From a virus: a stretch of DNA of 37,536 nt. The translations under genes and the position numbers were made by a program. The stretch lies in the IMG/VR virus record IMGVR_UViG_3300017991_000226, positions 1-37,536 of that record. The stretch is one strand, 5' to 3'. Shown piece by piece: positions 16,533 to 23,614 of this stretch. Within the stretch, counting starts at the first letter, position 1. Every line of letters begins with the position of its first letter. The notes beneath the pieces were generated by a model. That model searched no databases and had not been told where the DNA came from. It saw nothing but the letters and a program-made list of their open reading frames with translations.

Positions 16533-16817
16533 TCATGATTTCATTTCTTTTTCAATTGCTTCAGTAATTAGCTTGATAGTATCCTTACGGCTCAACCCTG
16601 GGATGTTCTCCTTATCCAGGGCCTCTATCATCAGATGAGCAAGTTCCTCAGAGGTTACCCTGCATTCCTTAGCCATACCGCATGTTTCTTTGATTGCTCC
16701 CCCGAGCTCTTGCTGGATATACTTTCGATACTGGTCCATGACCCAGGAGCTGGCTTCTGGAGGGGCAATGCCTGGAGCTTCTCCGAATGGCTTACCGGTA
16801 GCTGTGAGTTTAATCAT
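16533..16817 (-). CDS. Hypothetical 94-aa protein between terminase subunits
   Basis: I do not recognise it. It begins MIKLTATGKPFGEAPGIAPP, followed by helices; the C-terminal part (LSRKDTIKLITEAIEKEMKS) is an amphipathic helix. It overlaps the small-terminase stop by 8 nt and precedes the large terminase by 28 nt, so all three are probably translated from one mRNA. A packaging accessory role is an inference from position. Confidence 0.6.
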   Translation of the reverse strand: MIKLTATGKPFGEAPGIAPPEASSWVMDQYRKYIQQELGGAIKETCGMAKECRVTSEELAHLMIEALDKENIPGLSRKDTIKLITEAIEKEMKS

Positions 16818-17325
16818 CTTCTACAATTTCAGCGTTTTGTATTTCTTCTTCATCCGGGATAGTGGCCTTATCAAGGAGCCGGTACCATTCCTCTCGCTCT
16901 TCCTTGCTCAAGCGATCCAGATCGATCCTTGATGGAGGCCGGGTATTGTGCTCATGCTGGATCTTCTCAACATATCCCCGGTCCTTATTCAGGGCTTTGT
17001 TCATGAAGATCACTGCAGCGGAATCTGGCCTCTCATCCCATCCAAGGAGCTTACCTGTATCCTGCTCCACCTTTGGGATACCTCTGGCCAGAACAATAAG
17101 CTGTGATTCAGCAAAATCCTTCAGCTCCTCCCGGGCCTCGATCATGGCCAGAGCAAATGCTTTGTCAGTTTTCTGCCATGAGTAGATAGTAGTCCTGGAG
17201 TTTACTCCTGGGACCATCTTGATAGCTTTGGATATATTGAACATCGACGCTTTGTATGCATCCAGGAACTCAGCTTTGAGATCTGGAGGTTGTACTTCAG
17301 CCGGTGTTTTATCCTTTTGCTTCAT
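16810..17325 (-). CDS. terS: Terminase small subunit
   Basis: It recognises viral DNA and loads the large subunit. The 171-residue protein has an N-terminal helix-turn-helix region (AIKMVPGVNSRTTIYSWQKT), a central oligomerisation helix (FALAMIEAREELKDFAESQL), then AAVIFMNKALNKDRGY, a pattern common in small terminases of this type, and an acidic C-terminal tail. Location just upstream of the large terminase supports the call. It overlaps the upstream gene's stop by 4 nt. Confidence 0.8.
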   Translation of the reverse strand: MKQKDKTPAEVQPPDLKAEFLDAYKASMFNISKAIKMVPGVNSRTTIYSWQKTDKAFALAMIEAREELKDFAESQLIVLARGIPKVEQDTGKLLGWDERPDSAAVIFMNKALNKDRGYVEKIQHEHNTRPPSRIDLDRLSKEEREEWYRLLDKATIPDEEEIQNAEIVEDD

Positions 17326-17573
17326 TCCTGTTCAGATTGTTCAGGCTTAGAATATTCAATATATGGTACCGCTACTCCATGGCCACAACAAGCATTTTCA
17401 ACTCCTTTAAGATTTCCGAGGCAAGCGTCATGCCCTTCATCTGTAGGCATTTGATTGCATCTTGGGCAAGGTCTATCCTCCATCCAAATTGGTTTACCAT
17501 CAAAGGAGTAGCACCACTGCTCCAATTCCTTTTCCCAATAGATTGGGTTCCCTCTATGATGGCTCGTAATCAT
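17322..17573 (-). CDS. Zinc-binding small phage protein
   Basis: The 83-residue protein has the series RPCPRCNQMPTDEGHDACLG and later ENACCGHG, giving six Cys and two His likely to bind zinc. The pattern HRGNPIYW near the start, then RPC-x2-C, then GHDACLG and CCGHG, is familiar from small uncharacterised proteins of many phages. Function is unknown. It is coupled by 4-nt overlaps both to the ASCH gene upstream and to the small terminase downstream. Confidence 0.65.
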   Translation of the reverse strand: MITSHHRGNPIYWEKELEQWCYSFDGKPIWMEDRPCPRCNQMPTDEGHDACLGNLKGVENACCGHGVAVPYIEYSKPEQSEQE

Positions 17574-17947
17574 TTCAGTATTTCTATTAGATTTTCTGTT
17601 TCGATGGGTAGATTAAAAATTGAGAGCTGTCCCTTTACCGGTACTGGGAATACCTTCCGGATATTCTCTAAGTGCCATGAGTATCCACCATATGAACTAC
17701 ACAAGGCTTTACCCTTATGATGAGGATAAAATGGAGTGCAGCTAACGAGATTTACAAGGCAAAGGGCCATACCAAAGAATTGATTCTCTGGCTCTGTGTA
17801 AGAAGCTAACATTTCCGAATCTCCTTTAAGAGAGGCACAGATTAATAATTCACCCCTGTAATTAGTTCTCCATGATCTTGTCTCAATGGATTTCTTTCCG
17901 GAAGCAATGTATCCTGCCCATGGTTGCTTAACGCTTAAAGCTTTCAT
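17570..17947 (-). CDS. ASCH-domain protein
   Basis: The N-terminus SVKQPWAGYIASGKKSIETR plus SWRTNYRGELLICAS is the hallmark of ASCH domains (beta barrel, related to PUA RNA-binding domains). Family members bind RNA or hydrolyse N4-acetylcytidine. At 125 residues it is a single domain. It overlaps the previous stop by 4 nt. In phages these proteins may act on tRNA, mRNA or modified nucleosides, but which one applies here cannot be read from the sequence. Confidence 0.8.
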   Translation of the reverse strand: MKALSVKQPWAGYIASGKKSIETRSWRTNYRGELLICASLKGDSEMLASYTEPENQFFGMALCLVNLVSCTPFYPHHKGKALCSSYGGYSWHLENIRKVFPVPVKGQLSIFNLPIETENLIEILK

Positions 17948-18276
17948 CTTTTTTCTATTGGGATAAATTCTCCTTTTACGCCTGCTGCTGTTTTAAGGCA
18001 TTCGATAATATGAAATGACTCGATCTCTTGTTTATCATTATCAGCAACTTTTTGTAAGGCATTGAATTGATCAACTGCTTCCCTGAATCTTTCAATTTGT
18101 GGCTTCAGCTTGAACTCTTCATTTAAAGGATCGTCCCTCTGGTTTATAACTTCCAGGCATCCGTTTAGAATGTTCTTTTCTCTCTGGGATAATTGTTCTG
18201 ACAGCCGTACTGTTGGATCAATAAAGTCCAGCGCTCCTGTCTTAAATAGTTCTTCAACTAAGTTTATTCTTAACAT
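17944..18276 (-). CDS. Hypothetical 110-aa helical protein
   Basis: I do not recognise it. It is acidic and helical (LSEQLSQREKNILNGCLEVI, then RFREAVDQFNALQKVADNDK). It is coupled to the ASCH gene by a 4-nt overlap. Upstream, a TAACTTTG matching the Bacteroidota -7 element lies at 18296-18303, but no matching -33 element stands 19-21 nt away, and this site is inside the preceding small gene. Confidence 0.6.
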   Translation of the reverse strand: MLRINLVEELFKTGALDFIDPTVRLSEQLSQREKNILNGCLEVINQRDDPLNEEFKLKPQIERFREAVDQFNALQKVADNDKQEIESFHIIECLKTAAGVKGEFIPIEKR

Positions 18277-18403
18277 GATTTCTTTTTTTTAGATTCAAAG
18301 TTACGCAATACCCAAAGAGATAGAGATAGCCATATCCCGTTTTGCCTGACCAATGGCTTTCCCCTCTCCCTGGATACTGAGCTTTTTTAATTCTGAGTTT
18401 CAT
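18254..18403 (-). CDS. Small basic 49-aa protein
   Basis: Minus-strand ATG at 18403 encodes MKLRIKKAQYPGRGESHWSG, then a Tyr/Gly-rich stretch (GYGYLYLFGYC), then a Lys-rich tail, stop at 18254. The composition is protein-like, and the gene fills what would otherwise be a 169-nt gap in a genome with almost no gaps. It overlaps the next gene by 23 nt. No function is recognised. Confidence 0.5.
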   Translation of the reverse strand: MKLRIKKAQYPGRGESHWSGKTGYGYLYLFGYCVTLNLKKRNHVKNKLS

Positions 18404-18445
18404 TTTGATCTATTTTTCAGGAGTTCAGCTTACGATATATCATAA

Positions 18446-19027
18446 TCAATCCTCCTCTTTCTTCTCCCCTTCTTCCTCCTGGGTATTTTCTTTTAGCTCG
18501 GAGCGAGTCATACCTGGGAGAGTACCCTGAGCGCATTTACCCTCGAAGATGTAAAGGAATAGCTCATCCCTAAGATGATCCACTCTCTTGATAAGGCGCT
18601 CCGACTCAAAGGGAATTATCCCGGAATTCATTTTCCCGACCATGTAACCATGCTTGTTCGTCATCTTCCCGTAAATAGTGATCACGGACTTACTATCCTT
18701 CTCATCAATAGTATAATCCTGAAGCAGCTGATCATACAGCCATTGCCCAAAGGGAAGGTTATCAATTACAATAAATTCCCTGATTTCCTCTTCAGTATAC
18801 CCCTCTGCCTTATCGATCCATTTATCAGGGATCTCATCATACCCGAGCTCCTGGAGTGCTCTGAAGCGCTGATTCCCTGCAATGATAATATTTTGCTCAT
18901 CAATGATGATAGGACGCAGCTCCATGAACTTGGATGATCGCTGTAAAGAGCCTTTAAGCTGCTCCAGCTTATCCTTGGATATTGTCCTGGGATTACTGTC
19001 GTTCGGTTTCAGATCCTTAGCTTTCAT
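18446..19027 (-). CDS. ParB-like N-terminal domain protein
   Basis: The first 75 residues follow the ParB/sulfiredoxin fold: DSNPRTISKDKLEQLKGSL, then PIIIDEQNIIIAGNQRFRAL (the phosphate-binding GNQR motif), then LGYDEIP. The remainder is a helical region and a highly acidic tail. Phage proteins of this type often sit near terminase or modification genes. They may bind DNA or use CTP, but no partner ParA is present, so plasmid-like partitioning is not supported. It is coupled by ATGA to the 33-residue gene upstream. Confidence 0.8.
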   Translation of the reverse strand: MKAKDLKPNDSNPRTISKDKLEQLKGSLQRSSKFMELRPIIIDEQNIIIAGNQRFRALQELGYDEIPDKWIDKAEGYTEEEIREFIVIDNLPFGQWLYDQLLQDYTIDEKDSKSVITIYGKMTNKHGYMVGKMNSGIIPFESERLIKRVDHLRDELFLYIFEGKCAQGTLPGMTRSELKENTQEEEGEKKEED

Positions 19028-19125
19028 AACCGAATGGATCTTTTAGGTAGAAGAGACTCAAAGGGTACCCGGTACCACTTATTATTGATCTTTATCCATC
19101 TGTACCTTTTTCTATTTCTTTTCAT
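19024..19125 (-). CDS. Small very basic 33-aa peptide
   Basis: Minus-strand ATG at 19125 encodes MKRNRKRYRWIKINNKWYRV plus 13 more residues, stop at 19024. Its stop overlaps the ParB-like gene's ATG by 4 nt and its start overlaps the end of the VRR-NUC gene by 14 nt, so it exactly bridges an otherwise empty 84-nt gap. The high Arg/Lys content suggests nucleic-acid binding, but this is inference only. Confidence 0.45.
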   Translation of the reverse strand: MKRNRKRYRWIKINNKWYRVPFESLLPKRSIRL

Positions 19126-19549
19126 GATATAAGGGTATTGGTGGAATTCTATCAAATTTCAAGTTTGGATCTCCCTGGCTCATATACCACTCAATCAGCT
19201 CAATCGTCTGATCATGGCCCTGGCAGAAGCGAGCTAAATATCCTCTCTCTGACAGATCATGCAACATCTTATTTTGATTCTTGATCCGATCATCAGCTAC
19301 CAAATACCCGTCTTTCCGGAGCAGCCTCGCATCCATATGCTTGAGCTCAATGAATAACCCGAAGTATGGCCCCCTGGGTTCATAGATAGAAATATCAGGG
19401 AAGCTATTCGATGATCTCATCCGCTTGACAGCCATGGATTGTCCCATCGTTAACCGGATGCCTGAAAGATCTGTGTTGAATATGGCCTTGGGGTATTGCA
19501 ATGCAATGTATCTGCATATGGCCAAATGGAGTGATTCTTCTTTTTTCAT
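19112..19549 (-). CDS. VRR-NUC family nuclease
   Basis: The 145-residue protein has the PD-(D/E)XK core of VRR-NUC enzymes: SFPDISIYEP (Asp52) followed by LFIELK (Glu68, Lys70), with a later LSERGYLARFCQGHD helix-strand. Phage VRR-NUC proteins are probably Holliday-junction or structure-specific nucleases that help in recombination or DNA processing. Its own promoter lies upstream inside the DnaA-like gene (19568-19599), and the leader carries the AAGCACCAC motif found before two other early genes. Confidence 0.8.
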   Translation of the reverse strand: MKKEESLHLAICRYIALQYPKAIFNTDLSGIRLTMGQSMAVKRMRSSNSFPDISIYEPRGPYFGLFIELKHMDARLLRKDGYLVADDRIKNQNKMLHDLSERGYLARFCQGHDQTIELIEWYMSQGDPNLKFDRIPPIPLYHEKK

Positions 19550-19567
19550 TCTGTGGTGCTTGTGTTA

Positions 19568-19599
19568 CAAACTTATGATCTTACCTCTTCAATTCCAAA
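19568..19599 (-). promoter_or_regulatory. Bacteroidota-type promoter for the VRR-NUC gene
   Basis: On the minus strand TTTG (19599-19596) is separated by exactly 20 nt from TAAGTTTG (19575-19568), matching the Bacteroidota housekeeping consensus TTTG / TAnnTTTG. The start codon follows 18 nt after the -7 element. It lies in the 3' end of the preceding gene, so it would give a second, nested transcription start. Confidence 0.75.
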
Positions 19600-20058
19600 T
19601 CTGCAAAGTAATTCATTCAATCTTTCCCGGTAAAGCTTTACTGTATTGGCCAGCTCCATGCACTTCTTTGCTCTGGCATATGTAAGCGAGCGATCCCATT
19701 TCAGTATCCTGGGGAAATCAGCAGGAGTAAATCCGAGCTCCAGGGCAACATAGCAAACCTGCTGCCGGACATCGGCCAGCTCTCGCTTGTTATTCTTGCT
19801 ATTTACTTTAGACTTTTCCACCTCATGGATATTGCAGGCAACATTCAGAATCTTCATGAGCTGTAATGCTGCAGGTTTTACTGAAGCAATTTCCTCCTTC
19901 AGCTTTTTTGGCACCTCTGAGAGATCATTCATATCTCTTGGATTCCGGTTATACTTCTGCCAATTCTGGTATATCTCATCAAATGTAAGTCCTGTGATAG
20001 CAAAGCGATGATAGAAATCAGCAAAGCTGAACATATCTATTTTTGAATATTCCTCCAT
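19573..20058 (-). CDS. DnaA domain-IV-like DNA-binding protein
   Basis: The N-terminal 85 residues are helical and not recognised. Residues about 90-155 (RELADVRQQVCYVALELGF, then WDRSLTYARAKKCMELANTV) resemble the C-terminal DNA-binding domain of DnaA, including an R-D-x-S/T-x2-Y/H-A-like segment (here DRSLTYARAKK). Such a domain could bind an origin or a regulatory site. The ATPase domain of DnaA is absent. It lies in the replication region, two genes downstream of a DUF5131 gene. Moderately confident. Confidence 0.55.
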   Translation of the reverse strand: MEEYSKIDMFSFADFYHRFAITGLTFDEIYQNWQKYNRNPRDMNDLSEVPKKLKEEIASVKPAALQLMKILNVACNIHEVEKSKVNSKNNKRELADVRQQVCYVALELGFTPADFPRILKWDRSLTYARAKKCMELANTVKLYRERLNELLCRFGIEEVRS

Positions 20059-20060
20059 AG

Positions 20061-20222
20061 CTATAAATGATCAATTTCAATATCTATCCACCCTTCCTCA
20101 GCAGAGCGGTACTGGGTACCCTCGATCAGATCCACGGCTATCATACCAGGTACATGGTTATTTTCTGTACAGAACCATTTTGTACAGAATGCTTTTCCCT
20201 CATGGAATATAATGTATCTCAT
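20061..20222 (-). CDS. Hypothetical 53-aa protein
   Basis: I do not recognise this small acidic protein. It begins MRYIIFHEGKAFCTKWFCTE, with two F-C-T repeats. An ATG at 20243 is in frame, but the ATG at 20222 gives a 4-nt ATGA overlap with the DUF5131 stop, which is the usual arrangement here. Beta-rich composition suggests a compact domain. Confidence 0.55.
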   Translation of the reverse strand: MRYIIFHEGKAFCTKWFCTENNHVPGMIAVDLIEGTQYRSAEEGWIDIEIDHL

Positions 20223-21085
20223 CGCTGTGGCATTTGGTCCCATACCCTACCAGAGAAAAATGGCATTTTGACCTTAACGCTCTTTGCTTCCAGATCTCCA
20301 TCCCCATACATCTGCTTCAGGAAAAAGGGAGTAACAGCTTTCTTGCATTGATTAATAAGAGATTTTACCCAATCATCATTACACTCCCTCCGGCCTGGAC
20401 CTGATTCCGCTCCGCAGATTACCCAATCAATGCAATCCTCCTGGGGAATATCACCAGGTAAATTCCTTCCACATATGCATCCCTGAATTACTCGCACCCT
20501 AATGGTGCATGTGGATTCATGTAAGTACTCGGATATATCCACCGGACCGAGCATAGGCTCCACGGATACATATCGAATGATCTTGCCGGTACCTGTTTCC
20601 AAAAGTATTGGAATTCTTTCTTCAGCCATCTTTTGATTTTCAGCTGATACTCCCAGCCATATATTACTGGGTAGATCTCCATAGGTACTCTTGAAATATC
20701 CATTGATAAATTCACGCATCCGCTCTGGCCTTTTCGTCAGGATCTGGAATATATGCTGAGGGCATTTGACCATCCTGGTAAATACCTCATGCAGCATATG
20801 GAGTTTCACATCATGATGAAATAGATCTCCCATACTACTGACAAAATATGTAGTCGGCTTCTTCCTTTTAAGAGGCTTATCAAGGGCTGATTCTACTAAA
20901 TGGGTTACGCCATTCCACTTCCCTTCAATATTTGTAACAGGCCCATATATGTGTTCCGTCTTTGGATTGTTACGCATTCTATTTGCCATCCTTTCTGCAT
21001 AGCAGTTACGACATCCCAAAGATATCTTTGAACATCCGATAATTGGATTATACGTTTCCTCGCACCATTCTATCTTAGATGTCAT
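20219..21085 (-). CDS. DUF5131 (phage Gp37/Gp68 family) iron-sulfur protein
   Basis: The N-terminal motif YNPIIGCSKISLGCRNCYAE contains Cys18, Cys25 and Cys28 (C-x6-C-x2-C), the conserved cluster of the Gp37/Gp68 family, whose fold resembles radical-SAM enzymes. Later conserved segments are FVSSMGDLFH, ILTKRPERMRE, WLGVSAENQ, RYVSVEPMLGP, DWVICGAESGPG and FFLKQMYG. At 288 residues it is full length. The reaction is unknown; an iron-sulfur-dependent modification of nucleic acid or protein is an inference. It follows the HNH gene remnant, overlapping it by 11 nt. Confidence 0.88.
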   Translation of the reverse strand: MTSKIEWCEETYNPIIGCSKISLGCRNCYAERMANRMRNNPKTEHIYGPVTNIEGKWNGVTHLVESALDKPLKRKKPTTYFVSSMGDLFHHDVKLHMLHEVFTRMVKCPQHIFQILTKRPERMREFINGYFKSTYGDLPSNIWLGVSAENQKMAEERIPILLETGTGKIIRYVSVEPMLGPVDISEYLHESTCTIRVRVIQGCICGRNLPGDIPQEDCIDWVICGAESGPGRRECNDDWVKSLINQCKKAVTPFFLKQMYGDGDLEAKSVKVKMPFFSGRVWDQMPQR

Positions 21086-21475
21086 AACGTTCCCTCCTTA
21101 TAATTTTTTGAATTGTTGTATGGGATGTGCCCATCATTTTAGCGATGGTTCTCGATGAATATCCGACCTTATGATATCCTCTTACTTTTACAGCATCCTG
21201 ATTGGTCATTGTAGCGAATGCGGCTTTTTCTCCTTTGGGTTTCTTTCCATGCTTTTTAGTGTCCTGAGCATTCTCATTTCGAGTACCCCATTTGAGATTA
21301 TAGAGTTTATTATTCGTTGGATTTCCATCCAAGTGCCTACACTCCATTCCTGGAGGGCATGGTCCTTCATAACTTTATCCACGGAAACAAGGCGGGTTTT
21401 ATCACCTCCAATATGTTGCAATAATTCACCTTTATAATATCCGTTTTGACTCATCCATTTCGCTGCTGTTTTCAT
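21075..21475 (-). pseudogene. HNH homing-type endonuclease, split by a frameshift
   Basis: Frame one (from ATG 21475) gives MKTAAKWMSQNGYYKGELLQ, then RLVSVDKV. The -1 frame continues near 21374 with SYEGPCPPGMECRHLDGNPT, then NLKWGTRNENAQD, which is the HNH core, followed by a NUMOD-like helix-turn-helix (GYSSRTIAKMMGTSHTTIQK). Joining them would give about 133 residues, normal for this class. The shift is not at a classical slippery site, so a lost base is likelier than programmed frameshifting. A truncated product from ATG 21347 keeps the His and Asn residues but lacks the first strand. It is bounded by unrelated replication genes, consistent with a mobile intruder. Confidence 0.7.
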
Positions 21476-21486
21476 CTCTCTAAGTT

Positions 21487-22026
21487 TTATTGGTTTTCCT
21501 TCTCCCTCTCCCCTGACTCATACAGGGCGTGGATGGCTTTCTGTGCTTCTGAAACAGGAATTAACATTCCTCTAACATTATACAATATCGTTTCAAGTTT
21601 TTTAATCCCCTCCACCGTCGGAGCCTTCTTTTCTGGTGGGTGGGGAATAGAAGGGCGTACCCTACATCTTGCGGCATCTACAATATCTGAATCAACTTTC
21701 CATGCTTGAAGTCCAGGTTGAATTGCGGAGAAATAAACACCTCTTACATTATCAATACAATTCACTTGGCGGTACTCTTGCACATGTATCCCAAAATCGT
21801 GCACCCAATTATCAAATGCTCTTTTGTAAGGCGTGATTAAAGCTATTGGATATTCACTCACTGGCTGCTGGGGTGGGAGGGGTTCGAGCCAAATAAATTC
21901 TCCTTCTCTATGGTCTGGATAAATTGTTTTAACATAAATCAAGGGGCCTCTTTCTTTTGGGGGTGGATTACCTTTTACTTCTCTGTATAGCTTTTCCTTT
22001 TCTGTTAATTTGCCAATTGTTTTCAT
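21487..22026 (-). CDS. Hypothetical 179-aa protein
   Basis: I do not recognise it. It has a Pro-rich central region (WLEPLPPQQPVSEYPIALIT), a conserved-looking RAFDNWVHDFGIHVQEYRQV segment, and a C-terminal helix (SEAQKAIHALYESGEREKEN). It starts 3 nt after the replication initiator, so it is co-expressed with it. No catalytic motif can be named. Confidence 0.6.
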   Translation of the reverse strand: MKTIGKLTEKEKLYREVKGNPPPKERGPLIYVKTIYPDHREGEFIWLEPLPPQQPVSEYPIALITPYKRAFDNWVHDFGIHVQEYRQVNCIDNVRGVYFSAIQPGLQAWKVDSDIVDAARCRVRPSIPHPPEKKAPTVEGIKKLETILYNVRGMLIPVSEAQKAIHALYESGEREKENQ

Positions 22027-22028
22027 AA

Positions 22029-22787
22029 TTATCCGTGGTTTGTACCCTGGATCTGCTCCTTCTCAATCCAATCCTCAAGGATGAGGAAAAGGGACTGTTT
22101 GCCGGAAGTATATCCAGGATTGTTTATAATTCGCTTTAGCTTTGATAGTATATTGATTCCTCTCTTTTTTGCCTTGTCTCTTAATTCAGAATATTCCGCA
22201 AGGCTCAATGGATTTGGCATATCAAGTATATGATCGACTGGGCTTCCTATAGAATTCTGATGTTCGCCTTCATTATAAATTGTACCAATGAATTTATAAT
22301 AGCCATTCCTCAAGGAGCGCTCTTTCAATAAATCACATTTTTTAAACTCTTCTCTGTAAAATTGTCGGTGGTCATACTCACTATCCTTTCTTTTGTTTAC
22401 TATACTTTCCTTTTTAGCATTGCTTTCGCTTTGCGGAGGCAATGCAATTGCATCCTTTTTATCCCAGCGTTTACGGGCGTTTGCTGATGCCACTTCACTT
22501 TTTGCCTTCCTTTTAGAAAGCCTCTTAATAATACTTTTGCTGGTGAAGAATCCATTTTTTATCTGGAATAAACCATAATTCTCAATTATCTGCTTAAGAT
22601 GGTCCGGATGAGAATTCAAGGCATATGCGAGGCGGTCATAGTTGTTTCTCATCTTACCTCCATTCTTATACAGCAGCTCAACGAGGCCCCAAAATAATCC
22701 GTAACCTGCCCACCCCATGTCTGCCATCATATCGATGATCTTCTCATCTTCTCTGGCATCGTAATCATGTGAGAAATATTCTGCCAT
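22029..22787 (-). CDS. Replication initiation protein (DUF4373/Lin1244-like N-terminal domain)
   Basis: Residues 1-90 match the domain found at the N-terminus of phage replication proteins: YFSHDYDAREDEKIIDMMAD, GWAGYGLFWGLVELLYKNGG, and LKQIIENYGLFQIKNGFF. This winged-helix domain usually precedes a DnaD-like or disordered region that recruits a helicase loader. The C-terminal 100 residues (LAEYSELRDKAKKRGINILS) fit a helical recruitment domain. The phage lacks its own polymerase or helicase, so this protein probably redirects the host replisome. A strong hairpin with a U-tract ends within 10 nt of the start. Confidence 0.75.
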   Translation of the reverse strand: MAEYFSHDYDAREDEKIIDMMADMGWAGYGLFWGLVELLYKNGGKMRNNYDRLAYALNSHPDHLKQIIENYGLFQIKNGFFTSKSIIKRLSKRKAKSEVASANARKRWDKKDAIALPPQSESNAKKESIVNKRKDSEYDHRQFYREEFKKCDLLKERSLRNGYYKFIGTIYNEGEHQNSIGSPVDHILDMPNPLSLAEYSELRDKAKKRGINILSKLKRIINNPGYTSGKQSLFLILEDWIEKEQIQGTNHG

Positions 22788-22884
22788 ATCTTAAATAAAA
22801 AAGGCCCATCACCCCCCAGGTCTCACCCGGGTACGATACCGGCAAGAGGGGGTCAGGGCCATATGTTTTGATGTATGAGTTCAT
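22765..22884 (-). CDS. Possible 39-aa ORF overlapping the initiator start
   Basis: Minus-strand ATG at 22884 encodes MNSYIKTYGPDPLLPVSYPG, then TWGVMGLFYLRYGR, stop at 22765. It spans the hairpin described here. Coding and structure compete as explanations for this 150-nt gap; the ORF overlaps the initiator by 23 nt. Amino-acid composition is plausible but I recognise nothing. Confidence 0.25.
   Translation of the reverse strand: MNSYIKTYGPDPLLPVSYPGETWGVMGLFYLRYGRIFLT
22790..22860 (-). terminator. Strong GC-rich stem-loop with U-tract before the initiator gene
   Basis: On the minus strand GGCCC (22860-22856) pairs with GGGCC (22807-22803), and inside it a run of five C pairs with a run of six G, with further pairing possible around CCGG. 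A T-rich stretch (TTTTTTATTT, 22802-22793) follows. This is the shape of an intrinsic terminator, but the initiator ATG at 22787 starts only a few nt further on. That placement suggests attenuation or translational control rather than simple operon termination. Confidence 0.5.
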
Positions 22885-22939
22885 CGTACTTTGAATGTGA
22901 GACGCTTGCAAGTTAATTCGGATCACTAAGTTATCCAAA

Positions 22940-23170
22940 TCACCACATGAAATTTATTGCAAAGATCCCGAGTGTAAAATTGATGATATGAGATTGCTCT
23001 TCTGACTTCTCATAGGAGTAACCGGCCTGGAAGGAGAATTGATAAAGAAGCATTTCAAGCCTTATATACTTACCCAGATCCAGGGAATAATATCTGCGTT
23101 TTTGATTTTTAATGTAGTCGAAAAATTTATCAGCATCATCCTGCTGGAGGACTTTTTCTATATCTATCAT
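22940..23170 (-). CDS. Hypothetical 76-aa protein
   Basis: The small protein is Tyr/Phe-rich (YIRLEMLLYQFSFQAGYSYE) and ends IINFTLGIFAINFMW, a hydrophobic tail. No domain is recognised. It overlaps the stop of the preceding winged-helix-like gene by 4 nt (ATGA). The 150 nt after it hold a strong hairpin and a doubtful ORF. Confidence 0.6.
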   Translation of the reverse strand: MIDIEKVLQQDDADKFFDYIKNQKRRYYSLDLGKYIRLEMLLYQFSFQAGYSYEKSEEQSHIINFTLGIFAINFMW

Positions 23171-23541
23171 TTGTTCATCATTTTGAATTCTTCATACTGC
23201 TTACTAATGGCATCCCTGAGGGATATCATATGCTTACAGCGCTCTGTGATACTCTTTATGTAGCTTCCCCATTCCAGGGGAGTATTCGCAATGTAATAGC
23301 CCTTAGAGGTGCCAACCACTCCCTTCATCATACCAGATACCCGGATCACATGCATGATCTTTCTGAACCTGGGGCCATCGATCTTAAAGCCTGCAGCCTT
23401 CATCTTCTGGATAGCCTCCCGGGAGCTGATAGCATTTTCAGACCCTACCTTTGATTTCATCCCGGCCATGATAGCCGGTAGGAGTTTACCCTTCTCGTAT
23501 TGATCCAAGTCAGCAGTATATTCTTCGAAGCCGGTTATCAT
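23167..23541 (-). CDS. Winged-helix-like phage protein
   Basis: The 124-residue protein has a segment typical of a small phage family found near replication genes: SSREAIQKMKAAGFKIDGPR, RFRKIMHVIRVSGMMKG, then GTSKGYYIANTPLEWGSYIK and SITERCKHMISLRDAI. The order helix, helix, strand pair (GYYIA) and long helix looks like a winged helix. Its job is unknown; DNA binding is inferred. A hairpin with a perfect 10-bp stem lies immediately upstream of its start. Confidence 0.65.
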   Translation of the reverse strand: MITGFEEYTADLDQYEKGKLLPAIMAGMKSKVGSENAISSREAIQKMKAAGFKIDGPRFRKIMHVIRVSGMMKGVVGTSKGYYIANTPLEWGSYIKSITERCKHMISLRDAISKQYEEFKMMNK

Positions 23542-23553
23542 GATCTTGATTTT

Positions 23554-23602
23554 AAAAGAAGGGGGAGGCGCTTTGAAATTATCTCCATCGACCCTCCCCC
23601 TT
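23554..23602 (-). terminator. 10-bp perfect hairpin with U-tract between nuclease and winged-helix genes
   Basis: On the minus strand AAGGGGGAGG (23602-23593) pairs perfectly with CCTCCCCCTT (23568-23559), and the stem is followed by CTTTT (23558-23554). The next ATG is at 23541, 12 nt later. It looks like an intrinsic terminator set directly upstream of a gene start, as at 1047-1083. Confidence 0.6.
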
Positions 23603-23614
23603 GCACCCCAACAA

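Noticed and set aside
18296-18303. TAACTTTG promoter-like -7 element before the 110-aa gene
   Set aside because: No TTTG lies 19-21 nt upstream, and the site is inside the 49-aa gene.
20163-20190. Palindrome TTCTGTACAGAA with a second half site
   Set aside because: It lies inside the 53-aa gene where two F-C-T repeats are encoded; protein repetition explains it.
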